Positions 18,693 through 25,354 of a stretch of 64,000 nt of DNA are shown here, one piece after another. Source of the DNA: Paraburkholderia sp. BCC1884 (GTDB taxonomy: Bacteria > Pseudomonadota > Gammaproteobacteria > Burkholderiales > Burkholderiaceae); NCBI RefSeq assembly GCF_900996225.1, contig NZ_CAAJGL010000064.1:59528-123527 (forward strand), in the 5' to 3' direction. Numbering within the stretch: the stretch's first letter is position 1; each line of letters opens with the position of its first letter. The position numbers were made by a program, and so were the translations under genes. The notes below the pieces were generated by a model that did no database searches, was not told the origin of the DNA, and saw only the letters and a program-made list of their open reading frames with translations.

Positions 18693-20398
18693 CACGCGCC
18701 CTCCCCGTAGACGATCACACCGGATGCGCAATCGCGGCCGCCCAACCGGTACGCGAACTGCATGCGCCGGCGTGACGCGTCGTGGACCAGCGTGAGCCTG
18801 AGCACGGCACCCGGCGACACCGGCGCCATGAATTTCAGACGATCGATCGACGCGACCGCGCGTGCCGCAGGCACATGGTCGGCGGCAAGACGCACGGCCC
18901 AGTCGACTTGAACCACGCCCGGCAAAATCGGCAGACCAGGAAAGTGGCCGGCGAAATGCACAAGGGTTGGCGGCACGCGCAATTCAAAGTGCAGTGTGTC
19001 GCCGCTACGCGCTTCGGCCAGCACTTCCATGCCTTCGGCGCGCGGCTCGAATGCGGCCGCCACGGCGCTTACCGGCAGCTTGCCGCGCGCGTCGAACGGC
19101 AAGGTGACACGGAAGCGCCAATGACGCGGCAGCACCACGACATCGAAATAGTCGGCGAGATGGCGGCGCAGCGTCTTTGCAAGTAGCACGCGACCTTCGC
19201 TGCGTAACGCTTCGCTGCCGACTTCCGTCAACGCCACGACGGCGCCGACGCGCTCGCGCGAGGCGCCCTCCAGCGGCACGACGGCCGCTTGCGCGACATA
19301 CGGATGCAGCGCCAGCCGCACTTCCAGTTCCGGCAACGACACGCGTTTGCCGTCGAGCTTGAGGACGCGATCGAGCCGGCCTTGCAGACGGAAACGGCCT
19401 TGCTCGTCGAATACGATGCGATCGTCCGTCCGATGCCAGCCGCGATGATCGAGGTGCGGCGAGCGCACGTTCAGCGCGCCGTCTTCATCGCGACGCACTT
19501 CGATACCGGCGACCGTCTGCCATGCATCGGTCTGGTCCTGACGCCGCCACGCGATGCCGCCGGTTTCCGTGCTGCCGTAAATTTCCAGCGGCGCGGCGCC
19601 ATAGGTTGCGGCGTATTCCTGCGCGCTCTCCAGCGCAAGCGGGCCGCCCGACGAGAAAAACGCGCGCGGCGCAGGCGTCAATGCAGCGAAGCCCGGCAAC
19701 GCGGGCCAACGCGATAGTTGCGCGGGCGTCGAGACGACCACGGTCGCGCCGGATTGCTCGATCTGCGTTTGCAGATGCAAGGGTTCGATGCTGAGCGCGC
19801 GGTCGAATGCACGTCCCGCAGCCAGCGGCCACAACACGCGAAACAGCAAACCGTAGATATGATGATGCGGCACGCTCGCGAGCATCGTCGCGTCGCCGAT
19901 CAACGCGCCCCACTGCGTCTCCAGCGTGTGCACTTCGGCGTTGAATTGCGCGAGCGTTTTACTGATCGGTTTCGGTATGCCGCTGCTGCCCGAGGTGTAG
20001 AGCGTGAGCGGAGCCTGGGGGTCGATCGTGTAAGCGGTGCGTGACGGCGCTGCCTCGGCGCTGCCGCCCGACGATGCGAATGGCGGCAAGTCTGTGCCAG
20101 TCAGCACGACTTCATACGCACCGGCGAGATCGGCGAGATAACCCGGCGTCGAATTCGCCGGAATCACCGGCTCCTTGCCGCTCGCGAACAGGGCGAACAG
20201 CACGCACGCGAAATCGAAGGGATCGTCGATGCACACGGCGTAGCGCCGTGCGTTTCGCGTTTGCAATAGTGGCACCAGCTGCGCGACCCGTGCACGAAAT
20301 GCCGCGCGATCGAGCACGAGGGAGCCGTCCCGGCAAACCGGCGCAGTCGGCGAGTCGCCCCGATGGTCCGCCGACAACAGGTCGTGCAACGCGATCAT
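18692..20398 (-). CDS. AMP-dependent acyl ligase fused to a FabZ-like dehydratase
   Basis: A 568-aa fusion of two activities that are separate proteins (ApeH, ApeI) in enterobacteria. Residues 1-450 are an adenylate-forming ligase: P-loop LYTSGSSGIPKP, EIYGSTETGG, the hinge region LQGRLDRVLKLDGKRVS. Residues about 460-568 are a hotdog dehydratase with HFAGHFPGLPILPGVVQ. The ligase half probably activates the aryl starter acid and loads a carrier protein. The dehydratase half may act on 3-hydroxyacyl chains along with the separate dehydratase at 10174-10671. The start overlaps the upstream stop as ATGA. Confidence 0.9.
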   Translation of the reverse strand: MIALHDLLSADHRGDSPTAPVCRDGSLVLDRAAFRARVAQLVPLLQTRNARRYAVCIDDPFDFACVLFALFASGKEPVIPANSTPGYLADLAGAYEVVLTGTDLPPFASSGGSAEAAPSRTAYTIDPQAPLTLYTSGSSGIPKPISKTLAQFNAEVHTLETQWGALIGDATMLASVPHHHIYGLLFRVLWPLAAGRAFDRALSIEPLHLQTQIEQSGATVVVSTPAQLSRWPALPGFAALTPAPRAFFSSGGPLALESAQEYAATYGAAPLEIYGSTETGGIAWRRQDQTDAWQTVAGIEVRRDEDGALNVRSPHLDHRGWHRTDDRIVFDEQGRFRLQGRLDRVLKLDGKRVSLPELEVRLALHPYVAQAAVVPLEGASRERVGAVVALTEVGSEALRSEGRVLLAKTLRRHLADYFDVVVLPRHWRFRVTLPFDARGKLPVSAVAAAFEPRAEGMEVLAEARSGDTLHFELRVPPTLVHFAGHFPGLPILPGVVQVDWAVRLAADHVPAARAVASIDRLKFMAPVSPGAVLRLTLVHDASRRRMQFAYRLGGRDCASGVIVYGEGA

Positions 20399-21063
20399 GC
20401 CGCCCCCGACCGCGCGGCTCGCGGCAACACGACCAGATAGCGCCAGATGACCTCGGCCACCAGCAGCACGCCGATCAGCCCATAAGCGATTGCGCCGTTA
20501 TAGAGCGACCAGCTCGCGCGGCTCCAGTACAGCGCCGTATAAGCGGAAAACGCGCCGTTCAGCGCGAAGAATCCGCACCAGACCTGGGTCACGCGATGCG
20601 TATGGCGCACCGCGCCCGGCGGCAGATCGGGATTGCCGAGCCGCGCGAATTTTTCGATCATCGATGGGCCGCGCACGAGCGTCGCGCCGAACGCGATCAG
20701 CAAGCCCAGATTCACCAGCGACGGATAAAGACGCAACAGCAACTCGCTGTTGGTCAGCACGATGGCCGCCGAGGCGCAGCTCAGCAGCCCGACGACGACC
20801 CAGTCGATCGTGGCAAGACGGCGCAGCGAGGTAGCGACGGGACCACTGCCCGCCCAGCGCTGCAGCCACAAAATCGCAAACAGCATGCAGCCGACGTAAC
20901 GCGGCGTGTCCCAGCGCCACGCGCACAGAATCAACGCGGGATACGCGAGCTTCAGGAGAACCTGCACGACGGTTTTGCCCAGGTGGCGCTCCGTCTGGAT
21001 ACTGGCCGAATCCGCGACAGGCCCCCCGGCCGCCGTTCGCGATCGCGATCGCGCGAGAGGCAT
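20395..21063 (-). CDS. COG4648-type inner-membrane protein
   Basis: A 222-aa polytopic membrane protein of unknown biochemical function. Hydrophobic segments include PALILCAWRW, YVGCMLFAILWLQ, WVVVGLLSCASAAIVL, LGLLIAFGATLV, VWCGFFALNGAFSAY and AYGLIGVLLVAEVIW, giving about six helices. Proteins of this type sit between the carrier proteins and ligase in aryl-polyene clusters. Database labels such as acyl carrier protein dehydratase for this family are misleading. It shares one base with the carrier protein stop and overlaps the ligase start by four. Confidence 0.8.
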   Translation of the reverse strand: MPLARSRSRTAAGGPVADSASIQTERHLGKTVVQVLLKLAYPALILCAWRWDTPRYVGCMLFAILWLQRWAGSGPVATSLRRLATIDWVVVGLLSCASAAIVLTNSELLLRLYPSLVNLGLLIAFGATLVRGPSMIEKFARLGNPDLPPGAVRHTHRVTQVWCGFFALNGAFSAYTALYWSRASWSLYNGAIAYGLIGVLLVAEVIWRYLVVLPRAARSGAA

Positions 21064-21314
21064 CAGCCTTGTGCCGCCAGCAGGGATTCGACCGCGACGA
21101 TCACATCGCCGACCGTGCGCACCGATTTGAACTCTTCCGGCTTGATACGGCGGCCCGTCATTTCCTGCAGCTTGATGGCGAGGTCGACGGCGTCGATGCT
21201 GTCGAGATCGAGGTCTTCGAACAGATGCGCGTCGGGCGTGACACGCTCCGGCTCGATCGCGAAGTTCTCTCTGAAGATGGCGCGGATGCGCTCAAGAATC
21301 TCTGCCTCGGACAC
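21063..21314 (-). CDS. Acyl carrier protein, second of the cluster
   Basis: An 83-aa carrier protein. The phosphopantetheine attachment serine is Ser39 in EDLDLDSIDAVDLA. Start codon is GTG at 21314, three bases after the first carrier protein. Two non-identical carrier proteins are usual in aryl-polyene systems, one for starter and chain, the other possibly for a different acyl group; which is which cannot be read here. Confidence 0.92.
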   Translation of the reverse strand: MSEAEILERIRAIFRENFAIEPERVTPDAHLFEDLDLDSIDAVDLAIKLQEMTGRRIKPEEFKSVRTVGDVIVAVESLLAAQG

Positions 21315-21317
21315 GGT

Positions 21318-21614
21318 TCATTCCCCCTTCTTGGTTTCGTTCGCAGCGTGCGCCGCTTCGCGTTGACTCGCGACCAGCGCGGCCAGCGAGCTGATCGAGC
21401 GGAAGTGTTCGCGCGTGCGTTCGTCGTTCGCTGCGATGGTCAGTTGGTATTGTTTGCGCAGCACGATGCCGATTTCCAGCGCGTCGATCGAGTCCAGACC
21501 GATCCCGTCGGTCTCGAACAACGGTGCATCGTCGTCGATGTCGGCCGGGCTCAGGTCTTCCAGATCGAGGGCTTCGATCAGGAGCTGTTTAATTTCCAGT
21601 TTTAAAGAATCCAT
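21318..21614 (-). CDS. Acyl carrier protein, first of the cluster
   Basis: A 98-aa carrier protein with Ser42 in DGIGLDSIDALEIG as the phosphopantetheine site. Acidic helix II is conserved. Its start overlaps the end of the acyltransferase gene by 26 nt. The C-terminal tail (ANETKKGE) is longer than in the second carrier protein. Confidence 0.92.
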   Translation of the reverse strand: MDSLKLEIKQLLIEALDLEDLSPADIDDDAPLFETDGIGLDSIDALEIGIVLRKQYQLTIAANDERTREHFRSISSLAALVASQREAAHAANETKKGE

Positions 21615-22383
21615 AATCGAACAGGTGCTGTGTAATGTGGGCTTCGACGGCGCTCGTCACGCTGCGTGCCGCGAGAGCCGGTGGAGTGTCATGCGCCGCG
21701 AGCTGCTCGATGCCCAGCGGCTCGAGCACGTTCACGCGTATCCGGAAGGCGCGCGCCGGCACGTCGTACCAGCGCATCTGCTTGGTGAAGGCAGGCGGAT
21801 CGCAGTCCATCAACACCGGCACGATCGGCGCGCCGACCTTCAGCGCCATATGCGCGAAACCGCGTGAAAACGCGTGCAGCCGGTTCGGCGCGGGACTGCG
21901 CGTGCCTTCGGGAAAAATGATCATGGTATAGCCTGCGGCCAGTTGCTTCGCGCCGGCTTCGACCAGTTCCATGGGATCGGCATTGCTGACGTACTCCGCC
22001 GAGCGCACGATGCCCCAGAAACACGGGTTGCTCCAGTGGGCGTTCTTCACCACGCAACAGGCGTGCGGCGTAAGCGAAAGCAGCACCATCACGTCGAGGT
22101 AAGTCGGGTGATTGGCGACCACGATCGCCGGGCCGCCCTTGCGCAATGCCTCGACGCCCGACACTTCGAGCTCCATCACGCCGACGCGCTGCAACACGGC
22201 CACCAGCGCGCGGAAAAAGCCGTGAATCACACTCGTTACCGCGAACTGGCGCGATGCGCGGTGCGGCCACAGCCAGGCGAACGGAAACACCAGCACCGAA
22301 AACAGCACGCCGCATAGGCCGAACACCACGAACGCGAGGCCCGTCGCGCACAGGCGCCAGAGGTAATCAAGCCGCGCGGTCAT
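21589..22383 (-). CDS. Lysophospholipid/1-acylglycerol-3-phosphate acyltransferase family protein
   Basis: A 264-aa PlsC-type acyltransferase. It has an N-terminal membrane stretch (LAFVVFGLCGVLFSVLVFPF), the HX4D catalytic motif VVANHPTYLDV and the substrate motif FPEGTRS. The family N-terminus MTARLDYLWRL sets the start at 22383, overlapping the chain-length-factor gene by 17 nt; the frame upstream is shadow. In an aryl-polyene locus it probably forms the lipid anchor of the pigment. Confidence 0.88.
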   Translation of the reverse strand: MTARLDYLWRLCATGLAFVVFGLCGVLFSVLVFPFAWLWPHRASRQFAVTSVIHGFFRALVAVLQRVGVMELEVSGVEALRKGGPAIVVANHPTYLDVMVLLSLTPHACCVVKNAHWSNPCFWGIVRSAEYVSNADPMELVEAGAKQLAAGYTMIIFPEGTRSPAPNRLHAFSRGFAHMALKVGAPIVPVLMDCDPPAFTKQMRWYDVPARAFRIRVNVLEPLGIEQLAAHDTPPALAARSVTSAVEAHITQHLFDYGFFKTGN

Positions 22384-23098
22384 GCCAACTCCAGTGCCAG
22401 GCGGCGCCCGTGCCTTGCCAGATGGCGGGATCGCCCGTTCCCAGGCAGTGCAGCAACGCCTGGCTCTGCGTGGCGAAACGCGCCGGCGCGTCCGGGTTGC
22501 CCGCTCGGTTGCCGTGCTGGCCGGTGCCGGCTCGCTGTCCACTATCAGGAAACAGCGTGCAAACGAGCTGGCCGGTCGCCGCATCGTTATCGAGCAGGAT
22601 GGCGATCGCCCCGCCGTGCACTTCGTCTTCGATCGTGCCGTAGGCCGGATCGGCCGGTTCGTCGGCATACACCACGAGTACCGGCGAATCCGGCTGGGTG
22701 GCGTACTGCGCGTACGCCTCCAGCAACGCGTAGCCGAGCGTTTCCGCGCCGGCCGAGATCGCGCTCGCCGCAGACCGGTCGCCCCGCGCGATACCGAATA
22801 CACCGGTCATCGCATTCAGCACCGACAGGCTGAAAGCCGTGGGCGACACCGGTTCGCCCGCGCTGATAGCGCGCAAAATGTCCGTGGTGCGGCGCAATTC
22901 GCCGTGGCGCGATGCGAAGACGACCCGGGCGTCCGTCTCGGCGATGCAGTCGTGCGCCACCTTCAGCGCGACTCGGGACAGAGTGCTCAGACGACGCCGC
23001 ACGATCGGCTCGATAAAGCCAATATCGGGTGCGGCAGATGCGGCAGCAGGCCAGCTAGACCAGCGAGCGATCGGAATGGTCCAGTGCAGATCGGGCAT
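22367..23098 (-). CDS. Beta-ketoacyl synthase chain-length-factor-like protein
   Basis: A 243-aa protein matching the N-terminal half of a ketosynthase. The segments VFASRHGELRR and SVLNAMTGVFGIARGD are KS-like. The active-site Cys position is Ile114 in SAISAGAETLG, and the C-terminal domain with the two histidines is absent, so it cannot condense on its own. In studied aryl-polyene systems such a protein (ApeC) pairs with a KS as a chain-length factor. It is the first gene of the minus-strand operon, so the main promoter should lie in 23099-23530. Confidence 0.85.
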   Translation of the reverse strand: MPDLHWTIPIARWSSWPAAASAAPDIGFIEPIVRRRLSTLSRVALKVAHDCIAETDARVVFASRHGELRRTTDILRAISAGEPVSPTAFSLSVLNAMTGVFGIARGDRSAASAISAGAETLGYALLEAYAQYATQPDSPVLVVYADEPADPAYGTIEDEVHGGAIAILLDNDAATGQLVCTLFPDSGQRAGTGQHGNRAGNPDAPARFATQSQALLHCLGTGDPAIWQGTGAAWHWSWHDRAA

Positions 23099-23530
23099 AT
23101 CGGTGTTCGCGCGTAGATGCGAGGAGAGGCTGAGGCGCCTGACGGCATACGCCGACGTTGCAGCGTGCGCGCGCCGCGCGGGCCGGCAATCTCCGGCCGG
23201 GAATCAATCCAGTCTTCTTATATAAGGTTCAGCGACTTAACGGCACGTGGCCCCGATTATTTAGGCACACACGTCAATTAGTCTGAAGGATCGGCTCAGG
23301 CACCCTTTGGTCGCCGGAATCATACTGAATATTCTGGATTAAATCAGCCTTAAAAGACGTATCCATCTGTATCCGTACCGCCGCGCCGACGCTGCCGGCA
23401 AAAAACGCGATCGCACGCCGATCCGGCACTAACGGGAAGGCTTTCATTCGACTTTCTAACAGAGTGTTTCACTTTCGAAGGCGGTGCCATGCCCGCGCCG
23501 CGAATGCGCCGCAGCGCGGAGCGCGCCTGC
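23099..23530. other. Intergenic region upstream of the aryl-polyene operon
   Basis: About 430 nt with no credible gene. GC is lower than around it, with AT-rich patches near 23217-23227 (ttatataagg), 23255-23263 and 23325-23350. It must hold the minus-strand promoter of the cluster; I cannot pick a unique -10/-35 pair. No regulator gene lies beside the operon. Confidence 0.5.
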
Positions 23531-23536
23531 TATACT
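23531..23536 (+). promoter_or_regulatory. Candidate -10 box for the manganese riboswitch transcript
   Basis: TATACT lies eight bases before the first paired base of the riboswitch, a plausible -10 element. The -35 region is GC-rich and has no good match. Confidence 0.5.
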
Positions 23537-23543
23537 CCGTCCC

Positions 23544-23685
23544 TCATTGGGGAGTAGCCGCCCCGCGGCACGTCCGCACCGCGAGTACCCGGTGCGTCGC
23601 ATGTGCGGTTCGCGGGGGCGCCTGTCAACAGACTTGGCCTGTACGGCCATGGCAGCCGCAGCCTCTGGCCTGGCGAGACCGATGA
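23544..23685 (+). promoter_or_regulatory. yybP-ykoY manganese riboswitch
   Basis: The conserved halves of the yybP-ykoY aptamer are visible. The 5' half reads ggggagtagcc (23549-23559) and the 3' half ggcctggcgagacc (23667-23680). They are enclosed by a closing helix, tcattgg at 23544-23550 with ccgatga at 23679-23685: six Watson-Crick pairs and one G-U. In between lies a GC-rich variable arm. This RNA class senses Mn2+ and commonly precedes genes for manganese exporters, including the UPF0016/GDT1 gene found here 77 nt downstream. The expression platform between 23686 and the GTG start probably controls access to GGGGA at about 23748-23752. Confidence 0.9.
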
Positions 23686-23761
23686 TCCACACGCGCCGCA
23701 ACAGGGCCCGGCGTGTCGTGGGTCGTCGCTCGTTCATATCTCGGCCCGGGGAATCAACCAC

Positions 23762-24334
23762 GTGGATCACGCTTTTCTCATTTCGACCGGAGCGGTCGCG
23801 CTCGCCGAGATCGGCGACAAGACGCAATTGCTCTCGCTCGTGCTCGCCGCGCGCTATCGCAAGCCGCTGCCGATCATTCTCGGCGTGCTCACCGCCACCC
23901 TCGTCAATCACGCCTGTGCCGGTGCACTCGGCGCCTGGCTCGGCTCGCTGCTCACGCCGACCATCATGCGCTGGGCGCTGGCCGCCTCGTTCATCGGCAT
24001 GGGCTTGTGGATTCTCGTGCCGGACAAGCTCGACGACGAGGAAGCCAACACTAGCCGAACGCACTTCGGCGTGTTCGGCGCGACGGTCGTGACGTTCTTT
24101 CTCGCTGAGATGGGCGACAAGACGCAGATCGCGACGGTCGCCCTCGCCGCGCGCTTTCACGACTTCTTCGGCGTGGTGGGTGGCACGACGCTCGGCATGA
24201 TGATCGCCAACGTGCCGGCGATCCTGCTCGGCGACCGCTTCGCACATCGTTTGCCGACCAAACTCGTGCACGGCATCGCTGCCGTGATGTTCGTGATTCT
24301 CGGCACGATGGCGTTGTTCGGCGTGGGCGTTTAA
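23762..24334 (+). CDS. TMEM165/GDT1 (UPF0016) family transporter, probable Mn2+ exporter
   Basis: A 190-aa inner-membrane protein with two homologous halves. Each holds the E-x-G-D-K-T signature: AEIGDKTQLL in the first, AEMGDKTQIA in the second. About six helices are visible. The start is GTG at 23762 (VDHAFLIST), after a GGGGA Shine-Dalgarno; an ATG-initiated frame from further upstream would run through the riboswitch. Members export Mn2+ (some Ca2+), in agreement with the manganese riboswitch in the leader. Confidence 0.9.
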   Translation: MDHAFLISTGAVALAEIGDKTQLLSLVLAARYRKPLPIILGVLTATLVNHACAGALGAWLGSLLTPTIMRWALAASFIGMGLWILVPDKLDDEEANTSRTHFGVFGATVVTFFLAEMGDKTQIATVALAARFHDFFGVVGGTTLGMMIANVPAILLGDRFAHRLPTKLVHGIAAVMFVILGTMALFGVGV

Positions 24335-24353
24335 GCGCGGTTCGCGCACAAAT

Positions 24354-24391
24354 AAAAAGGCCCGGCAGGTCGTCCCTGCCGGGCCTTTTTG
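24354..24391. terminator. Bidirectional rho-independent terminator
   Basis: A near-perfect hairpin aaaaaggcccggcagg / cctgccgggccttttt with a 4-nt loop, A run before and T run after. It separates the convergent transporter and DUF4136 genes. Confidence 0.9.
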
Positions 24392-24444
24392 CTTCTTGCC
24401 GTTGTAGCGCTACGGTGACTGCATTCCGCTGCGGCCACCGTCTG

Positions 24445-25149
24445 TCACTGCACGACCTGCGCCCCCGAAGCCGCCGCGGGCGCGGCAGCAGGCGCGGCGC
24501 CCGCCGCGGCCACTTCGTTCGACGGAGCCGCGCCGCTTGCCGGATCGAGCGGAATCTTGACGGTATGGACGACGCCGTTGCCGAGCGGGAAGTCGGCCAG
24601 CGCGCTGCGCGCCAGATACGGCATGGCGCGCACCAGCGACGACTCGCCGCCCGTGTTACGCGCCGTCACGTTGTAGACCTCCTTGCCCGTCGCGCGCTCG
24701 GTGATCCGTACGCCCAGCAGATGCGTGAAGACCGGATAGCTCTGGTTCACATAAGCATCCGGAAACGGACCCCACGGCCCCCACGGATCGAACGGGCGAC
24801 CCCAGTAAGGCCCCGGCCACGGGTTGTAATAGACCGGCTGGGCAACCGTCACCATGTCGGAGCGAATCCCATACGACAGCCCGACGAGATAGCGGGCCTG
24901 CGCGCTGTCGACCTGACGGAACGAATGCGTGGCGAGTTCGTTGCCGACGAGCCGCTCATAAGTGGTGAGTTCGAGATTGTTCTGCTCGCCCGCCGGACGC
25001 GTGAACGCGAACGTGCGCGTTGCGTCGCTGCCGTTCCAGTCGGAGAAAGCCGTGACCTGGGTGGTCACGTAGGTCGTACACCCGGACAGCAGCACCGTGA
25101 GCGTCCCAAGCAGCAACGTGACGCGACGGGTCCATCGATCGATTTTCAT
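24445..25149 (-). CDS. DUF4136 domain lipoprotein
   Basis: A 234-aa lipoprotein. The signal peptide ends in lipobox VLLSGC, with Cys24 as the lipid site. The body matches DUF4136: FSDWNGSDATRTFAF near the start and a Trp/Pro/Gly-rich middle (PWPGPYWGRPFDPWGPWG). The last 30 residues are Ala/Pro-rich. Function unknown. It is transcribed towards the shared terminator at 24354. Confidence 0.85.
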   Translation of the reverse strand: MKIDRWTRRVTLLLGTLTVLLSGCTTYVTTQVTAFSDWNGSDATRTFAFTRPAGEQNNLELTTYERLVGNELATHSFRQVDSAQARYLVGLSYGIRSDMVTVAQPVYYNPWPGPYWGRPFDPWGPWGPFPDAYVNQSYPVFTHLLGVRITERATGKEVYNVTARNTGGESSLVRAMPYLARSALADFPLGNGVVHTVKIPLDPASGAAPSNEVAAAGAAPAAAPAAASGAQVVQ

Positions 25150-25354
25150 GGTCTACCTCGTGAAGCCTATGGATTGCCTCTGTGTTGCCCGTCGTCGCTA
25201 GCTGCAAGCGGGCGCCCGATAATACGCTGACCTGGCCATTCGGTAAAAAGTTCGTTTCGCACGATCGGCCGAGGCTTTGTACAATGGCTCGACAAGCCCG
25301 GCTCGCACGTCAGAAGCGAGCTTGCCGACTCGAGTTCCCATCCTACAGAACGCC

